NCBI GenBank assembly: GCA_031280075.1
Contig: JAITHG010000032.1
Span: 1-7,160 of the forward strand
Reading direction: 5' to 3'
DNA length: 7,160 nt
Source of the DNA: Eubacteriales Family XIII. Incertae Sedis bacterium
Lineage (GTDB): Bacteria > Bacillota_A > Clostridia > Peptostreptococcales > Anaerovoracaceae
The position numbers and the translations under genes were made by a program. A model generated the notes under the pieces. It did not search any database. It was not told where the DNA came from and saw only the letters and a list, made by a program, of their open reading frames with translations. Positions 1 to 5,330 of this stretch are shown here, piece after piece. Every line of letters begins with the position of its first letter. The first letter of the stretch is position 1.

Positions 1-1048
1 AGTCCTCCTTCGAGATGTTGTGGCAGGAGTGGAGCTGCAGGACTTTTGCACCCGTCTGCTCGCTGATGGCATCCGCGAGCTTCTTGTTCGACAGCTCGAT
101 GTGGAACACGGCGGGGATCTTCTCGTCCCGGATGAAGTCGATGAGCCCCGCCACCGTCGAGGCGCTCGCCTCGCTCTCCGTGGAACAGCCGGGGAAGGCG
201 GCGCGGTAGGAAAGCCCATAAGCATCCGCAAAATACCGGAAGGGGAAGCGATCCGCGAACACGATGGTGCGGCGTTTGGCATTTGTCACTACATCTTGAA
301 AGCTGGCATCGAGCGTGTCGAGCTGTCCGATGTAGGCAGCCGCGTTCTTCGCATAATCCTCTGCGTGCGCGGCATCGGCGGCACAGAGCGCGTCCGAAAT
401 CTTCTGCACGATGCGCACGGCGTTCTGCGGGGCAGTCCAGACGTGCTCGTCGAGTTCTGCCTCGTGCCCGTCGCCCTCTTCTTCCGTCGCTTCATCCGCT
501 TCTTCCTCTTCCTCCTGCATCCCTTCCACGATCTCCTCCTCCACGGGCTCGACACAGTCCATCAGCGTGACGACCTGCATGCCGGACGTGTCCATGGACG
601 CGAGCACGTCCTGCACCCACGCGTCGGACTCGCCGCCTACGTAGAGGAAGAGGTCACAGTCCTGGATCGTGAGGATGTCCCGTGGTGTCGGCTCGAAGGA
701 ATGACTTTCTGCAGCAGGCGGCAGGAGCATCGTGACATCTGCCAGACCGCCCGCGACCTGCCGGGCGAAGTCGTAGGGCGGGAAGATGGTTGCGACGACG
801 TTGGGGCGCCTGTCGTCCTTCGCCTGGGTCTCGTCCGCCGTGCCGTCCCCCGCAGGGTTGTTTGCGGACGGAGCCCCGCAGGATGCGAGCAGCACGGCGG
901 CGAGCAGGATGAGCAGGGCTGCGGCAGCGACATGCCGCCTGCCCCGATGCCTGCCTCTACACCTGACTATATGGTCGTGGCTGTTCTCGTGATTGTAGCT
1001 GTTCTTGTATTGAAATCTGTTCTTTTGCGTATGCTTGGTGCATTCCAT
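1..1048 (-). CDS. znuA: Zinc/metal ABC transporter substrate-binding lipoprotein, ZnuA/AdcA-like (C-terminus beyond window)
   Basis: This protein captures zinc (or a related divalent metal) outside the membrane and delivers it to a ZnuB/ZnuC-type ABC permease. 349 residues are visible and the frame is still open at base 1, so the C-terminus is missing. ATG at 1048-1046 is chosen because GGGAGG lies 8 bases upstream and no other ATG fits the signal peptide. An unusually long basic N-terminus (residues 1-39, rich in His, Asn and Arg) precedes a hydrophobic segment (about 40-55) and the lipobox Leu-Ala-Ser-Cys57. The mature domain starts near FPPYDFARQ (89-97). Family metal-ligand positions are seen at His116 (ESHSFEPTPRD), His202 (DEHVWTAPQN) and around 315-321 (FHIELSN). 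The loop at 170-199, usually His-rich in ZnuA, is instead highly acidic (about 15 Glu, one His). It follows the small His/Cys membrane protein gene. Metal specificity (Zn versus Mn) is inferred from family motifs. Confidence 0.9.
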   Translation of the reverse strand, partial: MECTKHTQKNRFQYKNSYNHENSHDHIVRCRGRHRGRRHVAAAALLILLAAVLLASCGAPSANNPAGDGTADETQAKDDRRPNVVATIFPPYDFARQVAGGLADVTMLLPPAAESHSFEPTPRDILTIQDCDLFLYVGGESDAWVQDVLASMDTSGMQVVTLMDCVEPVEEEIVEGMQEEEEEADEATEEEGDGHEAELDEHVWTAPQNAVRIVQKISDALCAADAAHAEDYAKNAAAYIGQLDTLDASFQDVVTNAKRRTIVFADRFPFRYFADAYGLSYRAAFPGCSTESEASASTVAGLIDFIRDEKIPAVFHIELSNKKLADAISEQTGAKVLQLHSCHNISKED

Positions 1049-1114
1049 CCTGTAGACCTCCCTGTTGTTCGGTATCGTATGCAGCACCGGTCGCGATGGT
1101 GTCCGACCCTGCAT

Positions 1115-1143
1115 CTGCATTTGTATGGATCGTGCAAATGCAG
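1115..1143. repeat. Perfect 9-bp inverted repeat upstream of the zinc lipoprotein gene
   Basis: CTGCATTTG at 1115-1123 and CAAATGCAG at 1135-1143 are exact reverse complements separated by 11 bases. The dyad lies 66 bases upstream of the zinc lipoprotein start, in the 164-base gap after the small membrane protein gene. No T-run follows it in the minus direction, so it is not a standard terminator. It could be a repressor operator (for example for a Fur-family zinc sensor) or an mRNA hairpin that sets the ratio of the two gene products. It does not match the A+T-rich Bacillus Zur consensus. Role unproven. Confidence 0.5.
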
Positions 1144-1212
1144 GAGCACAGCGGGCAGCGCCCGAAGCGTGGACACAGCGAAAATGCTGCGTGGCTTCCC
1201 TAACAGGTAGGT

Positions 1213-1563
1213 TCAATAATCCAGTCTGACTTTCAGCCTTACCGGTGAGGTGCGCACGGTGCGCGAGAGAAGGGCTGGCAGGGGTGCGGGCACTGCGGAC
1301 AATGGACGGAAAGCGATGAAGGTGCCCACGACCGCGAGGGAAAGCAGCTTGCCGAAACTCGCAGCCGCCGCCATATGGGCGCAGGTGGCGCAGGATCCGC
1401 CGGGGGCGCTCCGGTCGTGTGAGTGCCCGGCGTGGAAGACGAGGTAGGCGGAAGAGAGCAGGAAGGAGGCGACGAACAGAACGCAAAGCACACGTGCCGC
1501 CCGGCGGAGGCGGGGCAGGCTATGGAATCGTCGGTTGGTTATCGAAGTCCTCGTATCGTTCAT
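1213..1563 (-). CDS. Small two-helix membrane protein with an extracytoplasmic His/Cys cluster, next to the zinc transporter gene
   Basis: Predicted 116-residue protein. A basic N-terminus (residues 1-24) leads into a hydrophobic helix (about 25-43). A short loop then carries His44, His47, His49, Cys58, Cys61 and His63 (pattern HxxHxH...CxxCxH), followed by a second hydrophobic helix (about 66-86) and a C-tail ending RLKVRLDY. From memory, small proteins with this architecture, a His-then-CxxC loop and a similar SLKVRL-type C-terminus occur beside zinc ABC transporter genes in clostridia. A metal-handling role in the membrane is inferred from that context and from the ligand-rich loop. ATG at 1563-1561 is chosen; a GGCGG stretch just upstream is only a fair ribosome site. 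A TTG further upstream at 1647 is rejected because it forms the -35 box of the promoter. The zinc lipoprotein gene follows after 164 bases, probably in the same operon. Confidence 0.72.
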   Translation of the reverse strand: MNDTRTSITNRRFHSLPRLRRAARVLCVLFVASFLLSSAYLVFHAGHSHDRSAPGGSCATCAHMAAAASFGKLLSLAVVGTFIAFRPLSAVPAPLPALLSRTVRTSPVRLKVRLDY

Positions 1564-1612
1564 ACCGCCATTCTGTCTTGCTGGTAATTGTTGCGTCGCT
1601 TTCCATTTCTCT

Positions 1613-1651
1613 ACGCTTACTATACGCCCTTCGCACAAAAACATCAAGCGT
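1613..1651. repeat. 6-bp inverted repeat bracketing the zinc-operon promoter
   Basis: ACGCTT at 1613-1618 and AAGCGT at 1646-1651 are exact reverse complements. One arm abuts the -10 box on its downstream side and the other overlaps the outer edge of the -35 box, so the dyad encloses the whole promoter. This placement would suit a repressor site, but 6-bp arms 27 bases apart can arise by chance. Confidence 0.3.
1619..1647 (-). promoter_or_regulatory. Sigma-A-type promoter for the zinc operon
   Basis: Read on the minus strand, TTGATG (1647-1642) and TATAGT (1624-1619) are separated by exactly 17 bases. They match the -35 consensus at 4 of 6 positions and the -10 consensus at 5 of 6. Transcription would start near 1612, giving a leader of about 50 bases before the ATG at 1563. 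The promoter lies in the 120-base gap after the racemase gene, so the zinc genes can be expressed apart from the amino-acid importer operon. No terminator hairpin with a T-run was found between the two, so read-through is also possible. Confidence 0.65.
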
Positions 1652-1683
1652 TTCGAGTCTGTAGCCTCTCCAATCTTCGCGGT

Positions 1684-2538
1684 TCACAACTCGATCTGCC
1701 CGCTGCGGACGAAGCGGACGCTTCCGCTGATCGTGAGCTTGTGGAGCTTGCCGCCCTGCAGGGTCGCTCGAGCGGTGATGCTGCCGCCGGGCTGCGCGAG
1801 CGCAATTTCCGTGGAGGCTCTGCGCTGCGTAGCCAGCCAGGCTGCCACCGCCGCGCTGCCTGAGCCGCAGGCGCGTTCCCAGATGCTTGTGCCCGCATCC
1901 GGCACGCAGACAAGCGGACGGATTGCGGCGGCATCTTCGTCCAGTAGGATCAGCCCGAAGGCGGGCGCATGCAGCTGCTGCATCCAAGATTGGAAGGCCT
2001 GCTCGAGGGCGGGCGTGTCAAGCGTTCCCGACAGTGCGCCCTCGCAGGGGACGATCACGTGGTCGATGCCGGGCATGTGCACGACGGGGACGGAAAGGGG
2101 ACGGTTCTTTTCTGTCCCCTTTCCGTCTAGGATGTCCCCAGGAAATGTTTCTAATGAGATGGACTCCGGCAACGGCATGTCCACTTCTCCGGTGGCATTG
2201 CCCTCCGCGTCCACGGTGACGCGCACGCGGACGGTGCCGCTTGCGCCTGAAACTTCGAGTGGAATTTCGTCAGTATAGGGGGGGATGCCATGCGCAAGGT
2301 GCACGCCGAGCGACATCGCCGCGTTCCCGCAGAACTCGCCGCCTGCCATCTGCAGGCGACCTCGCACGGCGGAACGGACGGGACGGATGAACCCCACCTG
2401 CTCCGCTTCCGGTACGGCTTCCATCAGCCGCCGGGCAGCCTCCGCCAGCGCTGCGCCGGAAAGCTCGCTGCCCGCTTCGGGCGAAGCCAGCACCGTGATG
2501 TTCCCCGAAGGGTCGTATACCCAGTAGTCGATCTTCAT
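1684..2538 (-). CDS. CntK-type (DapF-fold) cofactor-independent amino-acid racemase, putative histidine racemase
   Basis: Predicted 284-residue enzyme of the diaminopimelate epimerase fold, which racemises amino acids with two cysteines acting as acid and base and no PLP. Visible motifs are DPSGN (9-13), GGEFCGNA with Cys70 (66-73), ERACGSGSA with Cys224 (221-229) and QPGGSI near the C-terminus. These resemble CntK, the L-/D-histidine racemase of staphylopine synthesis (SGNEFCGNA, CGSG, QPGGS), more than housekeeping DapF, which has NGSxxxxCGNG and ERGxGxTxACGTG. Histidine as substrate is therefore likely but not proven. ATG at 2538 has AAGGA 6-7 bases upstream. The gene starts 35 bases after the ATPase stop and closes the amino-acid importer operon, suggesting it acts on the imported amino acid. 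Codons 138-150 coincide exactly with a perfect palindromic DNA element, probably an inserted loop between the two lobes. Alternatives are another amino-acid epimerase or a divergent DapF. Confidence 0.8.
   Translation of the reverse strand: MKIDYWVYDPSGNITVLASPEAGSELSGAALAEAARRLMEAVPEAEQVGFIRPVRSAVRGRLQMAGGEFCGNAAMSLGVHLAHGIPPYTDEIPLEVSGASGTVRVRVTVDAEGNATGEVDMPLPESISLETFPGDILDGKGTEKNRPLSVPVVHMPGIDHVIVPCEGALSGTLDTPALEQAFQSWMQQLHAPAFGLILLDEDAAAIRPLVCVPDAGTSIWERACGSGSAAVAAWLATQRRASTEIALAQPGGSITARATLQGGKLHKLTISGSVRFVRSGQIEL
2089..2127. repeat. Perfect 14-bp inverted repeat inside the racemase gene (REP-like palindrome)
   Basis: GACGGAAAGGGGAC at 2089-2102 and GTCCCCTTTCCGTC at 2114-2127 are exact reverse complements around an 11-base centre (ggttcttttct). 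The 39-base unit covers exactly codons 138-150 of the racemase and adds a charged stretch beginning DGKGTEKNRP. Its core (GGGGAC, ggttcttttct, GTCCCC) resembles short palindromes that I recall being scattered through many bacterial genomes as REP-type elements. A further GGGGAC (2086-2091) and GTCCCC (2134-2139) extend the symmetry outward. In mRNA it would form a strong hairpin. Confidence 0.75.
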
Positions 2539-2573
2539 GTTGTCCTTGCCGTGTTGTCCAGGATAGCCCCCTT

Positions 2574-3368
2574 TTATTGGAAGCCCTGCGAATAGCGCTC
2601 CAGGAACTGCTTTGTCCTTTCTTCGCGTGGGCTGCCGAGCACTTCGTCCGGCTCGCCTTGCTCCACGATCACGCCGCCGTCCATGAAGACCACGGTGTCC
2701 GCGATCTCCCGCGCGAACTGCATCTCGTGCGTGACGATGATCATCGTCGTGTGGCTCTGCGCCAGTTCGCCGATCACGCGGAGCACCTCCCCGGTCAGCT
2801 CGGGGTCTAGGGCGGAGGTAGGTTCGTCGAAGCAGAGGATGTCCGGCTCGAGCGCGAGCGCCCGCGCGATGGCGACGCGCTGCTGCTGCCCGCCCGAAAG
2901 CTGGTGCGGATAATTGTGCAGCCTGTCCGACAGCCCGACCGACCCGAGGATGCGCCGTGCCCGCTCGTCGATGCTCTCTGCCCGCAGCTTCCCGCCCGCA
3001 GCTTCCCCTGCCGCCCCAGCCTTCATGAGCAGTTCGGGCGCGAGTGTCACGTTGCGCAGTGCTGTGTATTGGGGAAAGAGATTGAAGGACTGGAACACGA
3101 GCCCGAAGTGCAGGCGGTTTTTCCGGATCTCGCTCTCGCTCAGCGTCGAGGGGTCGTCCGCGTCGAAGATCTTCTCCCCTTTCACGCGGATCGTCCCGCC
3201 GTCCGGCTCCTCGAGGAAGTTCAGGCAGCGCAGCAAGGTCGTCTTGCCGCTGCCTGACGCGCCGATGACCGCAAGCGACTTCCCCCTCTCAAGCGAGAAG
3301 CTGATGCCCTTCAGGACCTCCGTCGGTCCAAAGCTTTTGTAAAGATTCTCAACGTCCAGTATCGCCAT
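2574..3368 (-). CDS. Polar amino-acid ABC transporter ATP-binding protein (GlnQ/HisP family)
   Basis: Predicted 264-residue ATPase that powers amino-acid import through the permease encoded just upstream. All nucleotide-binding motifs are intact: Walker A GASGSGKTT (36-44), Q-loop Gln93 in FQSFNLFPQ, signature LSGGQQQR (157-164), Walker B ILCFDE (177-182), D-loop SALD (185-188) and switch His214 in VTHEM. It is about 20 residues longer than a typical GlnQ. Much of the excess is a Gly/Ala-rich loop at about 117-132, before the signature motif, which contains a 14-base tandem duplication. ATG at 3368 is chosen because homology begins at once (MAILDVENLYKSFG), although its ribosome site is weak. 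A GTG at 3437, four bases after the permease stop, would add 23 residues unlike the family. The exact substrate cannot be read from the ATPase. Confidence 0.93.
   Translation of the reverse strand: MAILDVENLYKSFGPTEVLKGISFSLERGKSLAVIGASGSGKTTLLRCLNFLEEPDGGTIRVKGEKIFDADDPSTLSESEIRKNRLHFGLVFQSFNLFPQYTALRNVTLAPELLMKAGAAGEAAGGKLRAESIDERARRILGSVGLSDRLHNYPHQLSGGQQQRVAIARALALEPDILCFDEPTSALDPELTGEVLRVIGELAQSHTTMIIVTHEMQFAREIADTVVFMDGGVIVEQGEPDEVLGSPREERTKQFLERYSQGFQ
2980..3007. repeat. Perfect 14-bp tandem duplication in the ATPase gene
   Basis: GCCCGCAGCTTCCC occurs at 2980-2993 and again at 2994-3007 with no gap. Because 14 is not a multiple of three, the two copies are read in different frames on the minus strand and encode different peptides (GEAAG, then GKLRA) at residues 121-130. 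The reading frame is open on both sides and all motifs downstream are intact. Confidence 0.85.
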
Positions 3369-3440
3369 TTTTCTCACGCTTTCGATTTTGTTCAAACTAC
3401 TATTCCGCCCGCGCTCCGCATCCCTGCTCAAGGGCACAGT

Positions 3441-4145
3441 TCAGATCTTGAAGTACCCCAGCCTGCGTTCGGTATAAGCGAACAGCAGGGACAGCACGCC
3501 AACGAAGATCAGGTAGAACACGGCTGTGTAAAACAGCGGCCAGATGAGCGCCTGCGACTTGATGTAGCGCTGTCCGTAGAAGATGATCTCCGTCACCGCG
3601 ATGATGCGCGCCAACGAGGTATCCTTCACGAGGGTGATGATCTCGTTTGACATCGGTGGCATGATGCGCTTGACCATCTGCAGCAGCGTGATCTTCACGA
3701 AGATCTGCCGCTTCGTCATGCCGAGCACGAGCCCTGCCTCCGTCTGTCCGTGCGGGACGCCTTGGATGCCTCCCCGGAAGATTTCCGAGAAATAACAGGC
3801 GTAGTTGATGGAGAAGGCGACGATGGTCGCCGTGAAGCGGTCGAAGACGACGGTATGCCAGATCAGCCCCGGCACGTAGAACACGATGATGAGCTGCAGC
3901 ATGAGGGGCGTGCCACGGATCGCCCACACGAACACGCGCACGAGAAAGGAGACGGGGCGGAAGGCGCGCACAACCCTCGCCGCCCTGCCCTCTGACAGGA
4001 GCGTCCGCTTGAACGGCATCCAGCTGTTCATCGAGCCGAAGGAGACGAGGAGCCCCAGCGGGAGCGAGAAGAGGAGTGTCAGCGCAAAGATCATGCAAGT
4101 GGTGCCGAATCCCTTCAGCAAATTCATAGTGACGTCAAGGAACAT
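3441..4145 (-). CDS. Polar amino-acid ABC transporter permease (HisM/GlnP family)
   Basis: Predicted 234-residue inner-membrane permease forming the channel of the amino-acid importer. Hydrophobic segments lie at about 13-36, 62-92, 104-122 and 199-226. The cytoplasmic EAA coupling loop that contacts the ATPase is at about 134-165 (QTEAGLVLGMTKRQIF), with Gly instead of the usual second Ala of EAA. The family hallmark RGTPLMLQL (77-85) is present. The ATG at 4145 gives the family length, but the nearest purine-rich site (AGGAAGG) is about 17 bases upstream, further than usual, so translation initiation may be weak. A second in-frame ATG at 4127 has no better site. It lies 188 bases after the binding-protein gene with a strong hairpin between, and 72 bases before the ATPase start. 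Confidence 0.92.
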   Translation of the reverse strand: MFLDVTMNLLKGFGTTCMIFALTLLFSLPLGLLVSFGSMNSWMPFKRTLLSEGRAARVVRAFRPVSFLVRVFVWAIRGTPLMLQLIIVFYVPGLIWHTVVFDRFTATIVAFSINYACYFSEIFRGGIQGVPHGQTEAGLVLGMTKRQIFVKITLLQMVKRIMPPMSNEIITLVKDTSLARIIAVTEIIFYGQRYIKSQALIWPLFYTAVFYLIFVGVLSLLFAYTERRLGYFKI

Positions 4146-4286
4146 GGTATCTGTCTGCAGCCTTCCTACTTGTTATGCCAATTGGTTATTGCTCCGCGCG
4201 TCAATCTGAGTCCGACGGTCTGCGTCGACCGATCCCAGTCTTCGGTTTTTAGTTCCGTAAGCCAGGGGGGGCGATAGACGCAAGAA

Positions 4287-4316
4287 CGGAGGAAACGCCA
4301 ATAGGCGCTTCCTCCG
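4287..4316 (-). terminator. Intercistronic hairpin between binding-protein and permease genes (leaky terminator or 3'-end stabiliser)
   Basis: On the minus strand CGGAGGAA-G-CGCC, a UAUU loop and GGCG-U-UUCCUCCG pair as a 13-bp stem with a single G-U wobble, starting 17 bases after the binding-protein stop. The bases after it (UUCUUGCGUCU) are only weakly U-rich, so it should stop few transcripts. In binding-protein-dependent ABC operons such hairpins commonly protect the upstream mRNA, so that the binding protein is made in excess over the membrane parts. The structure is seen directly; the role is inferred. Confidence 0.6.
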
Positions 4317-4333
4317 CAGCAGTGTGCAGGGTC

Positions 4334-5197
4334 TTATTCGTAGAAGAACGCGACTTTGTACTTCTCGGCGAGCGCGGCGAGCGTGCCGTCTGCCACGAGC
4401 TCAGCCGTGATCTCGTCGATCTTCGCGGGCAGGTCGCTGCCGGTGCGGAAGCCGATCGCCAGCACTTCCTCGGACAGGATGATGTCCGGAAGGATGACGA
4501 GGTCTTTGTAGGCATCCTTGCCGACGAGCTCCTTCGCCATGGTCGAGTCGACGGATGCCGCGTCAGCAGTGCCCGCGTTGACCTCCATCAGCGAATCCAC
4601 GAGGCTTGCCACACCCTGCAGACTCGCCTCCAGATCGGGGTTGTTCTCGACTGCATCCGCCCCTGTGGAGCCGTCCTCGGCTGCGATCTCAAGCCCCGCG
4701 AGGTCGGCGATGGTCTTGTATTTGCCCGCATTCGCCTTCTGGACGACCACGACGATGTCGTTCTTGACGTAGGGCTTGGCGAAGTCCATGTTCTCGTCGC
4801 GCTCCGCCGTGTAAGTCATGCCGTTCCAGATCGCGTCAATGTTGCCCGCGTTCAGCTCGATCTCCTTGTTGTCCCACTCGATCTCGATGAACTCCGGCTC
4901 GACACCGAGCTTCTCGCAGACCGCCTTCGTGTACTCCGTGTCAAAGCCGATCAGCTCGCCCTTATCGTCGTAGTAGTTCATCGGCTCGTAGTTCGTGATG
5001 CCGATGACCATCTTCCCCGCCGCCGTGATCTTGGCGAGGTCGCCTGCGTCCGCGTCGGCAGGCGCATCCGTCTCGGTCTGTGCGCCGGGATCCGCTGGCG
5101 GCTCGCCCTCGCTTTCCGCAGGCTTTTCACCGCCGCAGGCGGCGAGCAGGAAGGCGCAGAGAACCGTGACGAGCGCGATGCTAAGGAGTTTCTTCAT
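4334..5197 (-). CDS. Polar amino-acid ABC transporter substrate-binding lipoprotein (SBP_bac_3 family)
   Basis: Predicted 287-residue lipoprotein that captures an amino acid outside the cell for the permease and ATPase encoded downstream. A short basic start (MKKLL) and hydrophobic stretch end in the lipobox Leu-Ala-Ala-Cys21. Residues 24-53 form a Pro/Ala/Asp/Glu-rich linker. The family-3 domain starts near residue 54 and includes GELIGFDTEYTKAVCEKLG (80-98), IDAIWNGMT (120-128) and Arg133 in TAERDENMDFAKPY. That arginine is at the position which in this family binds the ligand carboxylate. ATG at 5197 is preceded by GAGGTGG at normal spacing; frames open further upstream are rejected because the signal peptide begins here. 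It is the first gene of the importer-racemase operon. The ligand is not certain: histidine is suggested by the racemase, but the family also binds cystine, glutamine, arginine and others. Confidence 0.93.
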   Translation of the reverse strand: MKKLLSIALVTVLCAFLLAACGGEKPAESEGEPPADPGAQTETDAPADADAGDLAKITAAGKMVIGITNYEPMNYYDDKGELIGFDTEYTKAVCEKLGVEPEFIEIEWDNKEIELNAGNIDAIWNGMTYTAERDENMDFAKPYVKNDIVVVVQKANAGKYKTIADLAGLEIAAEDGSTGADAVENNPDLEASLQGVASLVDSLMEVNAGTADAASVDSTMAKELVGKDAYKDLVILPDIILSEEVLAIGFRTGSDLPAKIDEITAELVADGTLAALAEKYKVAFFYE

Positions 5198-5269
5198 CAA
5201 TTCCACCTCATTTTTCCATTCCATAACGGTTGCGGACTTTAGCACGTTACCATGCTGTACCGCTACAAC

Positions 5270-5298
5270 ATTAAACCACAAAGTGCGTGGGAATACAA
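5270..5298 (-). promoter_or_regulatory. Candidate promoter of the amino-acid importer-racemase operon
   Basis: On the minus strand TTGTAT (5298-5293) and TTTAAT (5275-5270) are 17 bases apart, matching the -35 consensus at 3 of 6 and the -10 at 5 of 6 positions. Transcription would begin near 5263, giving a leader of about 65 bases before the binding-protein ATG at 5197. It lies just after the DUF3021 stop codon, so the importer operon need not depend on the LytTR pair. The leader is too short for a T-box or most riboswitches and I see none. Confidence 0.5.
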
Positions 5299-5306
5299 GG
5301 GGGTGT

Positions 5307-5330
5307 GTTGTTATTCTGCGTTGTTATTCT
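5307..5330. repeat. 11-bp direct repeat across the DUF3021 stop codon
   Basis: GTTGTTATTCT occurs at 5307-5317 and again at 5320-5330, separated by two bases. The second copy contains the DUF3021 stop codon (TAA on the minus strand, 5326-5324). Short tandem repeats of this kind usually arise by replication slippage; no function is evident. Confidence 0.6.

Noticed and set aside
470..545. Triplet-like CTTC/CTCC repeats on the plus strand as a possible microsatellite
   Set aside because: Explained by runs of GAG/GAA codons for the acidic loop of the zinc lipoprotein.
20..1210. A 396-codon plus-strand open frame across the zinc lipoprotein gene
   Set aside because: It is antisense to a gene with lipobox and metal-ligand motifs, its translation has low-complexity Arg/Val/Leu-rich sequence with no family resemblance, and it reflects GC-rich codon bias.
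1564..1647. TTG at 1647 as the start of the small His/Cys membrane protein
   Set aside because: This TTG is the start of a TTGATG -35 box with a TATAGT -10 box 17 bases on, so it would lie upstream of the transcript start.
1684..2538. Housekeeping diaminopimelate epimerase (DapF) for lysine and cell-wall synthesis
   Set aside because: The DapF-specific NGS and ERGxGxTxACGTG signatures are replaced by CntK-like PSGN, GGEFCGNA and CGSGSA, and the context is transport rather than lysine synthesis.
3369..3437. GTG at 3437 as the start of the ATPase
   Set aside because: It would add 23 residues unlike the family; homology begins exactly at the ATG at 3368.
3400..4098. A minus-strand open frame of 232 codons in another frame of the permease gene
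   Set aside because: Ala/Arg/His-rich translation without membrane helices; the overlapping frame is a clear HisM/GlnP-type permease.
4322..5242. A 306-codon plus-strand open frame across the binding-protein gene
   Set aside because: Antisense shadow of a clear SBP_bac_3 lipoprotein; no ribosome site or recognisable domain.
5198..5262. T-box or riboswitch in the leader of the importer operon
   Set aside because: The leader from the candidate promoter is only about 65 bases and no conserved T-box or aptamer core is visible.
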